Below, in pieces: positions 39,981 through 49,757 of a DNA stretch of 64,000 nucleotides (the first letter of the stretch is position 1; each line of letters begins with the position of its first letter). The notes under the pieces are model-generated. The model saw nothing but the letters and a program-made list of their open reading frames with translations. It had not been told where the DNA came from and ran no database searches. A program made the translations under genes and the position numbers. Source of the DNA: Candidatus Synoicihabitans palmerolidicus (lineage in GTDB: Bacteria; Verrucomicrobiota; Verrucomicrobiia; Opitutales; Opitutaceae); NCBI GenBank assembly GCA_020809425.1, contig JAGGDC010000001.1, positions 682,001 to 746,000 of the forward strand, given 5' to 3'.

Positions 39981-41351
39981 TCAGAGTTTGCTCCAGTCGA
40001 GCATCCGTTGAATGGGCGCCAGAGCGGCCGTGCGAACATCCGCCGCCATTTCGATGGCCGAACTGAGGGTCTTGAGAGCGTCGCGAACCTTCTCGATCGT
40101 ATTCATCTTCATGAAACGGCAATCGTTGCAGGCGCACGTGTTGGTGGGGCCGGCGATGAAGGTTTTGTGAGGCACGTCCTTCTGCAGGCGGTGAAGCATG
40201 CCGCTTTCGGTTACGACGATGATGCGTTCGGCCGGGGATTCCCGGGCGAATTTGACCATCAGTTCGGTTGAGCAGACTTCATCGGCGAGGTCGCGCACGG
40301 CCTGAACGCACTCGGGGTGGGCGACGACCGGGGCATCGGGAAACTGCAGCCGGATTTTTTCAATCGCAGCGGTGGTGAACTGCACGTGGGCGTAACAGCT
40401 GCCGGGCCACAATTTCATGGGGCGGCCGGTTTGCTGGCTGACCCATTGACCGAGATTTTGGTCGGGCACGAAGAGTATTTCACGGTCAGCGGGAACTCGT
40501 TCGACGATTTTATTGGCGTTGCCGCTGGTGCAGATGACGTCGGCTAGGGCTTTGACGCCGGCGGAGCAATTGATGTAAGCGACGACGTAGACCTCGGGAT
40601 GCGCGGTCTTATAGGCGGCCAAGCGGTCAGCGGGACAGGAGTCGGAGAGAGAGCACCCTGCATCCATATCCGGTAGCAGTACGGTGCGGCCGGGGTTTAC
40701 GATTTTGGCCGTTTCGGCCATAAAGTGGACTCCGCAAAAAAGAATGACGTCTGCTTCCGCCGCTTGAGCCTGATAGGACAAGCCCAGGGAATCCCCGACG
40801 TAGTCTGCCACCTGTTGGATGGACTCGATCTGATAGTTGTGAGCCAGAATGACGGCATTGCGCTCTTTTTTGAGCGCGAGAATTTCATGTTGAATCGCGG
40901 TGAATTCCGGAGGGAAGGAACGGGGCGCGAGAATCAACGGGTCGTAGTCAAGAACAGCGGGCATGATAAAGGGTCGAGAGGATAAAATCACTTTGAGCAG
41001 ATTGATCATATCTTGAAACTCGGGGTAATCGTGCAGGGTCGCGAGGTCGGGGTCGTTCTCCCTCCAATCATGATCGATGTAGCCCAACTCGATGGCGTGG
41101 CGCAGGGTTTTCATAGCACCGGCGCGACGATCGGTGAGGGCGAGCAGGCAGGCTAGATTGTAGTGGGCTGTGGCGTCGCGGGGACAAAGACGGACCATGC
41201 GGCGCTCCATGCGCAAGCCACCATCCAAGCGACCGGTTTTAGTGTAGAGACCACCGAGGATGGCGATTACGTCGATGTAGCGGGGGGCGCGCTTCAGCAC
41301 GGATTCGAAAAAGCCGATTTCCCACTCGGGGTCTTCTTTGGTACGGGCCAT
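39981..41351 (-). CDS. nadA: TPR-like protein fused in frame to quinolinate synthase NadA
   Basis: One 456-residue frame. Residues 1-125 (MARTKEDPEWEIGFFESVLK ... EFQDMINLLK) are a TPR-like helical protein normally separate. Residues from 130 (MPAVLDYDPLILAPRS, ATG at 40964) are a complete 327-residue NadA. It has HNYQIESIQQVADYVGDSLGLS and the three [4Fe-4S] cysteines in FCGVHFMAETAKI, PGSCYAHV and CACNDC. NadA condenses iminoaspartate with dihydroxyacetone phosphate in NAD synthesis. The linker VILSSRPFI suggests that a stop between two adjacent genes was lost; NadA may still start at its own ATG. It lies 33 bp downstream of fur in the same direction. Confidence 0.9.
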   Translation of the reverse strand: MARTKEDPEWEIGFFESVLKRAPRYIDVIAILGGLYTKTGRLDGGLRMERRMVRLCPRDATAHYNLACLLALTDRRAGAMKTLRHAIELGYIDHDWRENDPDLATLHDYPEFQDMINLLKVILSSRPFIMPAVLDYDPLILAPRSFPPEFTAIQHEILALKKERNAVILAHNYQIESIQQVADYVGDSLGLSYQAQAAEADVILFCGVHFMAETAKIVNPGRTVLLPDMDAGCSLSDSCPADRLAAYKTAHPEVYVVAYINCSAGVKALADVICTSGNANKIVERVPADREILFVPDQNLGQWVSQQTGRPMKLWPGSCYAHVQFTTAAIEKIRLQFPDAPVVAHPECVQAVRDLADEVCSTELMVKFARESPAERIIVVTESGMLHRLQKDVPHKTFIAGPTNTCACNDCRFMKMNTIEKVRDALKTLSSAIEMAADVRTAALAPIQRMLDWSKL

Positions 41352-41384
41352 GACGGGACGGTGGACGAGCCGGGAGCAAATGCT

Positions 41385-41849
41385 TCAGGCGGAGCGGTGT
41401 TTGCAGGCTCCGCTATCGCGCAACGCGTCACAGCGGGCGGAAACCTGCAGGCGTTGGGAGACGGGGCGAAGTCCGACTTTGGAGGCAACTGAGTTGCCAT
41501 ACCATTCCATGAAAGGGGCGCTGATTTCGAAAATCTTGTCGCAATCGAGGCAGATGACCTGAGCGACTTCCGTCCCGCCTTCGAGGTTTGGCAGGTAATA
41601 TTTCAGGTTTTTACCAATATCGACCTCACGCAGGAGAGCACTTTCCACCATGATGGGCAGGGTGCGGTAGACGGTGGCACGGGAGACGGAGTCGTCGATG
41701 GCGCGCGCGTGGTCGAGTAATTCCTCCGCGGTGACGTGGTCGGTCTGGGCGAAGGCGGCTTCGAAGATGGCAAGGCGTTGGTTGGTGACGCGCAGCCCTT
41801 TGGTGCCGAGGTAGGATTTGAATTTTTCGCGCGCGGCGTCGTTGCTCAC
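41385..41849 (-). CDS. fur: Fur-family metal/peroxide-responsive transcriptional repressor
   Basis: A 154-residue regulator. The N-terminal winged helix is [55 protein letters not shown], with the [10 protein letters not shown] recognition helix. A dimerisation domain follows with [12 protein letters not shown], carrying one CxxC pair, and a tail [16 protein letters not shown] with two more cysteines for a structural zinc. It probably binds Fe2+ or another metal and controls iron or peroxide genes; subclass (Fur, Zur, PerR) is unresolved. It leads the fur-TPR-nadA group. An ISAs1 copy begins 51 bp upstream of its start. Confidence 0.88.
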   Translation of the reverse strand: MSNDAAREKFKSYLGTKGLRVTNQRLAIFEAAFAQTDHVTAEELLDHARAIDDSVSRATVYRTLPIMVESALLREVDIGKNLKYYLPNLEGGTEVAQVICLDCDKIFEISAPFMEWYGNSVASKVGLRPVSQRLQVSARCDALRDSGACKHRSA

Positions 41850-41900
41850 GAGGAGGACTGTCGGAGCGGTGGAGGGGGAGTGTCAATGTTGGGTTACAGG

Positions 41901-42793
41901 CATGGTCTTTTGTTTTAGGAATGGGAACGGATGGCGCGCAGGGAGATATGCGTGGAATGTTGGCAGGATTCGAAGACGTGCGGCAGGGGCCGCTCGGGCC
42001 AGTGTTGGGCGCAGACGCGCAGCAGGACGCTGCGCAAGAGGGCGAGGTTGGCCAGGGCGTTGACGTTGCGGGTACGCGAGTGGTCTTCGCGCCAGCAGGC
42101 GTCGCGGCGCCAGTGGTTGCGGATCTCTACTCCGCCCCAGTGCCCGCGGATCGAGGCGAGCATTTGCGCAGGGCTGCGTTCTGCGGGTGCCAGGCTGCTG
42201 GCGTAGGCGCGTTGCTCGCAACTTTCGGTGAGGTCGCGTTTTCGCACCGTGGTTTTGTCCACGAGCACCAGGCTGCGCAGCCCGGGGTAGTCGGCTTGCG
42301 AGGGCGTGGCCACCACCACGGACACCCGCCAGGTGGTCACGCGGCCCCGACTCGGATCGGTCAGCTCAAAAAAGGGGGTGGAACGGTCCGGGCGCGCTGG
42401 ACCAGCGCGCTCAGCTGGGGTTGGTTGCCTTTGATCTGGAGCACATACTCGCTGCTTTTTCCCACGATGGTGCGGGCCTGCTCGCGGGTGGCGTGCAAGG
42501 CGTCGCCGGTGTGACGATCTGCTCGTCCAACGACGCGGCGGCCAACACCTCACCGGCGCGGGCCTGTTCACTGCGCGGGGTGTTTTCCTTTTGATCGACG
42601 ATGGCCAAGGCGACCGGCGCGCCGGTGTCGGCCTCGACCAGGCTGAGCACCCCGATCGCGTCGCGGATAAACTTTCCGTCCAGGGCGAGCGCTCCGGGCA
42701 GGGCACCGGCGTGGACTGTGAGCCAGCGGTTGAGGGCCTGGGCAAAGGCCTCCGGATCGAGCCGGGTGAGCACGTCGTAAAACACGCTGTAAC
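41901..42793 (-). mobile_element. ISAs1-family element B, truncated by IS-A copy 3
   Basis: Almost identical to the element at 24632-25524: same outer end catggtcttttgttttagg, same transposase pieces (DPEAFAQALNRWLTVHAG, GALALDGKFIRDAIG, FFELTDPSRGRVTTWRVS, GHWGGVEIRNHWRRDACW), the same frame breaks and the same 5' truncation at ctgtaac. IS-A copy 3 follows. The shared lesions show that one already broken unit was copied. Its outer end lies 51 bp upstream of the fur start, in the promoter region. Confidence 0.82.
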
Positions 42794-44619
42794 TGGAGCG
42801 TGTCCCACAAGCGCAAGAAGTTGGAGAAGAAGAGGTAGCGTAAAAATAAAGAGGCCGAAACTGGGAGAATTTCCTGGTTTCGGTACAAAAACGGCGTGTA
42901 TAATTTGGTGTGAACAATACTATCGAAGCCGTCGCCCCGGAAGGTGCCCTGAAAACCTGGCTGCGTCCAGACCTGACTCCGGTCGGACCCAACAAAGATT
43001 ACGCCGCGTTTCGCGATCAACTGGCGGGGCTCGACCAGTTGCTGGCCAACAGTCACTTGGAAGCGATGGCCGTGGACTTTGCCCGGGAAAACTGGCGGGG
43101 CGACGACGTGGCCGGGTTGCCGCGACACCTGCAGTTCACGCGCAAGGCGCGGCGGGTGCAGGTATTGCGCATGATGCTCGGGAAAATCAGCTTGCGTAAA
43201 CTTTCCCTGAGCATCGCCTCCAGCGATCTGTTGGCCGACTTTTGCGGAGCGCGCCGGATCGACGGCATCAAGGGGGTCTCCCAAAGAAAGCGTGCGGGAG
43301 CGTGCGTCCAAATGCTTCACCGCCGAGCAGGTGCGCAGGATGAGCCAAGTCATTATCGAGATGTGCGGTGAGGCGGACCGGGCGAGCGAACTGGGACTGG
43401 CTGCGGCGCAGCCGATGGATACGTGCCTGGTGGACTCGACCTGCCTGCAGGCCAACATCCATTTCCCGGTCGACTGGGTGCTTTTTCGCGACGTGAGCCG
43501 CACCCCTGCTCAAGGCGGTGAAACTGCTCCGTGCAGCGGGGTTGCGGGGTCGGATGCCGAACGAGCCGCCAGTCTTTGCCAAGCAGATGAATCGGTGGTG
43601 CATCGCGATGACCCACAGCCGACGGCGCCGCGATGCGAAGCGGGCCCGCAAGGGCGTGCTCCGCCAGATGAAACGCCTGCTGCGCACCATCGGCGAGCAC
43701 GCCCGCCGCCACCGCAACCACCTCGTCGCCGACTACGCCCGGACCCGCTGCAGTGAGCGCCAGGCCACCCGCATCATTGCGCGCATCGACGCCAGGCTCG
43801 AGCAACTGCCGGCCGCGATCAAACAGGCCCACGAACGCATCATCGGCGCGCGACCAGTGCTCAACGCCGAGAAGATCCTCCGCGTCTCCGAACCCGACGT
43901 GCAGACCGTGGTCCGGGGCAAGGCGTCCGGCGAGGTCGAGTTTGGCAACACCCTCATGATCAGTGAAAACGTGACGGAGTTGATCACCGATTGGCAGTGG
44001 TATCAGGGAATGACTCCGGCCGAATGGCGTCAGTTCGACCAGAGCCTCGAGCGCCAGAAGCAGTTCGACCTGAGCACCCCGATCAAAGCGGCGAGCACCG
44101 ACCGAGGCTTCTCGACCAAACGGCTGTGCGAACGCTTGGCCGAAGCCGACATTTATGACGCCACTTGCCCCCGCGATCCGCAGCAACTGCAACGGCGCAT
44201 GCAGGAGCCGCATTTCGTGGCGCTCCAACATCGCCGGGCTTCGACGGAAGCCCGCATCGCCATCATCAAGCAACGCCAAGGCAAGCGATTGAGTGCCAGA
44301 GGCTTCACGAATCGCTACCTGGCGGTAGCCTGGAGCATCCTCGGTCACAACCTGTGGCTCATCGCCCGACTGCTGGCCGACCAACCACCGCAGGCCCAAG
44401 CCGCCTAAAACCACCACGCCTACTCCAACGATGAACAATAAACCGGCTGCCGGAGGTTCCCTCATGGAAACAATCCAGACACTGACTGCTGCGACACTGC
44501 AATTTAGCCATTAAATTGCATCTGCGCGCGCCTACATCCGCCATTGGTAGCCGGAAATCCGCTCAAAAATCGGCTTTCCTGCCCCCCTTCCAAAATCAAG
44601 GTAAATGGGACACGCTCTA
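42794..44619 (+). mobile_element. IS-A copy 3, full-length
   Basis: Left end TGGAGCGTGTCCCA and right end TGGGACACGCTCTA, about 1826 bp. It is flanked by the truncated ISAs1 on the left and by an IS30 end remnant on the right. The right end includes the half-palindrome found in the MITE. The transposase gene inside is the least damaged of the three. Confidence 0.85.
42910..44408 (+). pseudogene. IS-A transposase, two frame breaks (copy 3)
   Basis: GTG start at 42910. Segment one (to 43371) is MNNTIEAVAPEGALKTWLRPDLTPVG to RRIDGIKGVS. The frame changes at about 43285, where one extra C in tctcccaaag would explain it. Segment two (ERASKCFTAEQVRRMSQ, MCGEADRASELGLAAAQPMDTCLVDSTCLQANIHFPVDW) runs to about 43500, then a deletion in the SRTLLLKAV stretch shifts it again. 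Segment three is open from 43518 to 44408 with VVRGKASGEVEFGNTLM, STDRGFSTKRLCERLAE and RASTEARIAIIKQRQG. DDE residues are present. Confidence 0.83.
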
Positions 44620-44815
44620 GCTGCTCACCGCTCCCTTCCTGCGGCCTGCCGCAACCTCAATCCCGCCAATCATCAATCCCAATATCAAACGTATGGTATT
44701 CATTATAGTGCATTAGGAGCAAGGGAACCACTCCCTCTCAGCCTGTGCACTCAGTGTTGGACTGCGGCTAGTCTTTCATGCTATTATACAAGAAACTGTG
44801 CACTAGCCGCTTTAC
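44618..44815. mobile_element. Rearranged IS30 remnant (two ends joined)
   Basis: Positions 44618-44780 match, in reverse complement, the left-end region of the IS30 at 59506-60783 (tagctgctcaccgctccc to gtgcactcag, then ttggactgcgg). Positions about 44772-44815 match its right end in direct orientation (gtctttcatgctattatac ... aactgtgcactagccgc). The transposase body is missing, so this is two IS30 ends brought together by deletion or inversion. IS-A copy 3 sits at a TA within it. Confidence 0.7.
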
Positions 44816-44829
44816 GCCGCCCCCGACCG

Positions 44830-45559
44830 ATGCGGGGGCGCACGGCGCGAGTGGAGGGCGCGGAAGCGCGCCGTCGGTTTTGCTATGCGGACGACGGTTC
44901 GTATGCCCTGATTGAAATCGATCACGGAGGCAGACCGAGCGGGAAGAGCTTGCCTCCCATGGCGACGTACGAAGCAGCGCCCGCCCCTCCAAGTGGTCGA
45001 TTTGGCGCTGACTGTGGTGGAGCGGATCGTGGAATCGCATCGTGGGTTTATGGCGCATGAGTCGATCACGGGAGGAATGTGTGCTGTTTAGCATTTTCCT
45101 GCCCTTGGACAGCGCGGCGCCGCGAGGCGAGCCCTCCCCGCCGGTGCGAGCCACGCCTTCACGGTCCCTGCTGGGACTGAAACGTAAATTGTTGGTGGTG
45201 GATGATGAGGAAGGATTGCTCGCAACTCTGGTGACCGCGTTGACACGAGCGGGCCACGACGCGATGGGAGCGACGGATGGTGAGACCGCGTTGAAGCTGT
45301 TTCGCGAGCACGCTTCGGATCTCGATCTGGTGATTTGGTGCTTCCCAAGATGTGGGCGGATGGAAGTTTTCACGGCGATAAAGGAGATGAAACCGGAAGT
45401 CAGGGTGTTGATTATGAGCGGACACCTCGAACCCAAGTTGGAGAATGCGGTGGGCCGCTCCGGAGCCGACGGCTTCATCAAAAGCCGTTTTCGAGGGCGA
45501 CGTTCTTACGCCGGATCAACGACGTCTGGGATGAAGTCGGCGAACCCCACGGTTAGGGG
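44830..45559 (+). pseudogene. Hybrid histidine kinase C-terminal remnant with receiver domain
   Basis: The end of an HATPase domain is readable (LALTVVERIVESHRGFMAHES and MCAVFSIFLPLD). It is followed by a receiver domain: KRKLLVVDDEEGLLATLVTALTRAGHDAMGATDGETALKLFREHASDLDLVI. The segment that should hold the phosphoacceptor Asp (DLGLP) is reduced to WCFPRC by a deletion near 45332-45340. Beyond it MEVFTAIKEMKPEVRVLIMSGHLEPKLENAVGRSGADGFIK follows. The 5' part is cut by IS30 material. It was a sensor-regulator; it cannot be phosphorylated normally now. Confidence 0.75.
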
Positions 45560-46123
45560 GCGGGAAGGATAGCAGCGGACTTTGGTTCGGGTCTGCCGGT
45601 GAACCGGTAGGTGGTGTTGAAAATGAGTTCGATGTTCTTCGAAACCCAGACGCGAACCTTGATTTTGCCGGAGAGGGTGTCGGCTGGGTCGGCGTGCCCT
45701 TCGACGCGACGAGGTTCTCCCTTGGCACTGAAGGCTTCGCCCAGGAAGGAGACCCGGGCTCCGGTTTCGAGTTGGCGCAGTGCGTCGTCGGTGAGGTTTA
45801 TGGCGATCGTGCCGGCTTCATTGTAGAAAAAGAACGGAAATACTTTGGCCGGAGTAGGTCGAGTGGTAGCGGTCGCCCTGGCGTTCGAAGGGAGCCATGC
45901 GCAGGGTGACGGCGCCGATGTAAATGGAAGTTTTGGCGGTTTGGACCGTGGCTTCAGTATAATGGGCGGCAAGCGGCGCGGCGGCAGCAGGTGGCTCCGT
46001 CGAGGGGACGGAGACGACGGCTGGGAGGGAGGCCGGCGTCGTGACCGGAGGCGTGGGATCGTCGGCGGCGAACAGGCCGAGGGCGAGACTGACAAACATG
46101 CACGGGGCAACAAAACGACGCAT
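45553..46123 (-). pseudogene. Secreted protein of unknown function, frameshifted
   Basis: Starts at 46123 with a signal peptide (MRRFVAPCMFVSLALGLFA) and a Pro/Thr-rich segment, then AHYTEATVQTAKTSIYIGAVTLRMAPFERQGDRYHSTY. At about 45850 the frame changes and continues AKVFPFFFYNEAGTIAINLTDDALRQLETGARVSFLGEAFSAKGEPRRVEGHADPADTLSGKIKVRVWVSKN to the stop at 45553. With one indel removed it would be a protein of about 190 residues. I do not recognise the family. It is exported or periplasmic judging by the leader. Confidence 0.7.
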
Positions 46124-46167
46124 TGATCCACGGTGGAGTGAGCAGGGGAGGTCGCAACTGAATCTGT

Positions 46168-47649
46168 GTGATGATTTTGAGACGAGAGCTGAGGACGGTT
46201 ATCTTTCGCATTGCGCGATACGAGGCGCCATCGTATGCTACGTCCATCATAGCCAAGAAATCACAAGCGACTTGGGGTGGACGGTTTTCCGCGGGTCCCG
46301 CGGAGTTAATGCTCTCATTCAGTGAGTCCGTCTCGTTCGATGCGCGCTTGGCGCCCTTTGATATAGCCGGAAGCAAAGCCCACTCAGGGATGTTGGCTCA
46401 TGTCGGCCTGATTACAGCCAAGGAGTGCAAGGCGATCCATACGGGGCTCGACAAAGTCGGCGAGATGATCACGGCCGGGAAACTGCGGTGGAATACGGCG
46501 CTCGAAGATGTGCACATGAACATCGAGCAAGCGCTGACGAAGTTGGAGCCGGCGGCGGCGAAACTGCACACGGCGCGCAGTCGCAACGACCAAGTCGCGA
46601 CGGATATGCGGCTGTTTTTCAAGTGGGCGTGTGCGCAGCTCGACGGACGTTTGGCGGACGCACAACGTGCGTTACTCGCGTTGGCCGAGCAGGACGGGCA
46701 CGTGATGATCCCGGGTTACACTCATTTGCAGCGGGCGCAACCGGTCCAGGTGGCGCATCATCTGGCGGCATATATGGAGATGTTTGAACGGGATCGGGCG
46801 CGGTTTGCGGTGGTGGCCGATAATGCGAACTGGTGCCCGTTGGGGGCGGGAGCGCTGGCGGGCACGACGTTGCCCATTGACCGGGAATTCACGGCCAAGA
46901 CCCTCGGGTTTGTGGATCGTCGGGGACGTCCCCGGGTCACGCAGAACTCGATGGATACGGTGGCGGATCGTGATTTATTCGTGGAATTTGCGACGGCCTG
47001 TGCCCTGGTCGGCACGCATTTTTCGCGTTTGGCCGAGGATCTGATTCTCTGGTCGAGCAGTGAATTCGGATATATCAGTTTACCGGATACCTTCTGCACC
47101 GGGTCATCATTGATGCCGCAGAAAAAGAACCCGGATTCCTGTGAATTGCTGCGAGGCAAGGCGGCCCGACTGCAAGGCAATCTGACGACTTTGCTGACCT
47201 TGGCCAAAGGACTCCCGTTGACCTACAATAGGGATCTGCAGGAGGACAAGCCGCCGGTGTTTGACAGTTTTGATCAGACCATGATGTCGCTTGCCGTGGT
47301 GGTGGGGACTTTGACCGGAGCGGAAATCCGCCGCGACCGTTGCGCGGCGGCGGTGGCGGACCCGGCATTGTTGGCGACCGATCTGGCGGATTATCTGGTC
47401 GAGCACGGAGTGGCGTTTCGCGATGCGCATCACGTGGTCGGAGCGATGGGGAAACTGGCGGAGACGACCGGGACGCCCCTGAACGAACTCGCTACGGCGG
47501 ACGTGCAGAAGATCCATCCCGCCTTGGGTGAGGACTGGGCGGACGTGTTTAACCTCGAACGAGCGGCGGCCCGGCGAGTGGGCACCGGCATGCCGGGACC
47601 GAAACAGGTTAAAAGGCAGATGGCGCGCTGGCGTAAACGGCTCGCCTAG
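46168..47649 (+). CDS. argH: Argininosuccinate lyase
   Basis: A complete ArgH with the family signature [12 protein letters not shown], the substrate motif [32 protein letters not shown] with the catalytic His, and the mobile-loop serine in GSS. It cleaves argininosuccinate to arginine and fumarate, the last step of arginine synthesis. The start is uncertain: homologs begin about 10 residues before [11 protein letters not shown], where this sequence has ATA (atcatagccaag) rather than ATG. The nearest in-frame ATG codons are at 46168 and 46171, giving an unusual 30-residue leader. Otherwise it is uninterrupted. Confidence 0.92.
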   Translation: MMILRRELRTVIFRIARYEAPSYATSIIAKKSQATWGGRFSAGPAELMLSFSESVSFDARLAPFDIAGSKAHSGMLAHVGLITAKECKAIHTGLDKVGEMITAGKLRWNTALEDVHMNIEQALTKLEPAAAKLHTARSRNDQVATDMRLFFKWACAQLDGRLADAQRALLALAEQDGHVMIPGYTHLQRAQPVQVAHHLAAYMEMFERDRARFAVVADNANWCPLGAGALAGTTLPIDREFTAKTLGFVDRRGRPRVTQNSMDTVADRDLFVEFATACALVGTHFSRLAEDLILWSSSEFGYISLPDTFCTGSSLMPQKKNPDSCELLRGKAARLQGNLTTLLTLAKGLPLTYNRDLQEDKPPVFDSFDQTMMSLAVVVGTLTGAEIRRDRCAAAVADPALLATDLADYLVEHGVAFRDAHHVVGAMGKLAETTGTPLNELATADVQKIHPALGEDWADVFNLERAAARRVGTGMPGPKQVKRQMARWRKRLA

Positions 47650-47657
47650 CGGCGGCG

Positions 47658-49103
47658 GTGTCGAAGGAGACTCATCCCGTGTTGTCGCGACTTATTCCGA
47701 CCGAGAAGACCGATCCGGAATTGGCACCGTTTCGGTCCGGCCTGCTGTTTGGGGTTTTAATGCGCTCACGTGGCAGATCGGCATTGGCACGCCGATGGGG
47801 TTGTTTTGCGAGGAGTTGGGGGCATCGGCCGTTCAGGTCGGGCTGGCCTACTCCTTCGTTTGCATTCTGACGCCCATTCAGATTCTGGCGACCGCGCTGC
47901 TCCCCCGCTTTGGTTACGGTTACAAGCGGGTCATGTTGGGCGGGTGGGCGGCGCGCAGTGTGTTTTTGGCGTTGCCCGTCTGGCTGGCGATTGTGGCGCC
48001 GCGTTGGGGCGTGCAGCCCTGGATGGCTCCGGCGCTGGTGGGCAGCGTGTTCTGGTTTGGTTTTTTTAGGACGATCGGGGCGGCCGTGATTGTACTCCAT
48101 TCTGCCGCCCAAGGCGAGCGGACGGTATTTCGGAAGTGATCAGTTCATTTCAGGGTGTGCGGGCGTGGGGACCTTGTTGGTGTGCTTGGCGTTATTTGCG
48201 CAGTTGCCCGTGTTTGTGGCCCTGTTGATTCAATACGGCATCGCGATGGTGGGATCGTATTTTAGTTTCATCTCCCTGCGCCGGTTACCGGATGCGTCCA
48301 ATTCGGATCCGATCAGTCTGGGCCATGTGGTGAGGGATACCCTCACGCACATGTTTCGAGCGTTGCCATTTCGGCATTTTTTGTGGCTGGCGGGGGGTTA
48401 TGCGGTGATTTCGACGCCGATTCCCCCGTTTTTGGCGTATTTTCTGAAAGTGGATCCGGGGCTGCATGCGGGGCAAGTCATGAGGTTTGAAGTGTTGCGT
48501 TATGCCGGGGTTATCGTGGCTGCCGCGGTGATTCGACGGAGGATTGATGCCACGGGGGCGAGGCCATTTTTTCTGATTTCGATGTTATTGTATATGCTGG
48601 TCGGGCTCGGCTGGTGGGCCTACGCTCAAGGTTGGTGGCAGACGATGGGAGGAATATACGCCGCGTCTTTCGTGTTGGGGTTGGCGGCGGCGTGTTGGAC
48701 GATTTCGAATCTGAACTATCTGGCACAAGTGGTGGAGGCGAAGGAACGCGCGCTGATGGTGGCGATTCAAGGCGCGGTGACGGCGTTTTTGGGCGGGTTG
48801 TCGCCGATTCTGTGAGGGTTGCTGTTGAAGGGAGAGACCGCGACGGGGGCGGCGGGGATTGATTTGGGGATGCTCCAAGTATTCTTCGGGTTTGTGGTGG
48901 TGGGCGTGGTGGTATTGTCGTCGCTGCTGGTCAGGCTGGCGGATGATGAGGATGCGAGAGTGGAGTCGTTGGTGATCGGCAATGCGATTTTTCGATCCTT
49001 TCGGGCTGCCACCTACCTCGTGACACTGGTGGATTTGAAAGTACTGGCGAAGCGCCCCCCCGGACCCGTGAAGGAGGAGGAACCTTCGAGCGGTTCTCGC
49101 TGA
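47658..49103 (+). pseudogene. MFS transporter, two frameshifts and one nonsense mutation
   Basis: Begins MSKETHPVLSRLIPTEKTDPELAPFRSGLLFG at 47658. It then changes frame at about 47750 to VWGFNALTWQIGIGTPMGLFCEELGASAVQVGLAYSF and ILATALLPRFGYGYKRVMLGGWAARSVFLALPVWL, and again at about 48130 to FGSDQFISGCAGVGTLLVCLALFAQL up to AFLGGLSPIL. A TGA at 48813 replaces what is probably Trp, and the same frame continues GLLLKGETATGAAGIDLGMLQVFFGFVVVG to 49103. About twelve hydrophobic helices are readable when joined, matching major facilitator permeases; the substrate is unknown. It sits 9 bp after argH. Confidence 0.82.
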
Positions 49104-49111
49104 CAAAGGGG

Positions 49112-49558
49112 ATGCTCATGCCTCGGACGAGCCCAGTTTTATTTGTGTTGGCCGTGTCGATGCTGGCCCTGTCGGGCTGTGTTGCGCCCCGCGATATGCG
49201 GTTTGTGGACGTGCCGACGCCCATGTATGGCACAAAGATCGCGGTGATCGACGCGGATGACCAAGTGGTACGTTTGCGGGTTTCGGGACCGAATGAGCCG
49301 GTATTTTTGGCGATGGTGGAACCCCGAATGATTGAGGACGGGCTTTATCTGTTTCCGAGTTACATCGCCAAGCCGATTGTGAGCGAGAAATTGGATGTAC
49401 CGGTGGTGGAGTTGAATTGACCGGCGGAGTAGTGGAAGGACCGCATTTTTGGGGTGGAGGGCGAATGGGTGCCCCGGTGGTATCAGGTCTTTCACGAGCG
49501 TGTGCGCACGATCGAGCGACGTCGTTTGGAGTTACCCGGAGTGGAGCCGCTGGAGTAA
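49112..49558 (+). pseudogene. Small lipoprotein with two in-frame stops
   Basis: Starts MLMPRTSPVLFVLAVSMLALSGC, a lipoprotein signal with lipobox LSGC (Cys23), then PTPMYGTKIAVIDADDQVVRLRVSGPNEPVFLAMVEPRM. After VVELN the frame has TGA (49418-49420), then PAE, then TAG (49430-49432). It then reads WKDRIFGVEGEWVPRWYQVFHERVRTIERRRLELPGVEPLE and stops at 49558. Both stops can be explained as Trp codons (TGG to TGA and TGG to TAG), as the following segment is Trp-rich and clearly coding in character. The product would be a 148-residue envelope lipoprotein of unknown role; a 102-residue form could be made. Confidence 0.72.
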
Positions 49559-49757
49559 AGCGAGTCCGGAGCGCGAGGATCGCGGAGGCATCGATTCGTT
49601 CACCTGCCAGGTGAGTCGGCCGGGGGCACGGTTGAAACCCACTAACCGACTGGATACATAATCTTGTTACATGCGTTTTCTGATGTGAACTGCGTTTTCC
49701 AGGTTAAACGTTGCGTGGTGGTTTGTGCCCCGTTGAGGCTCAAAGCGGTTTCGCCGT

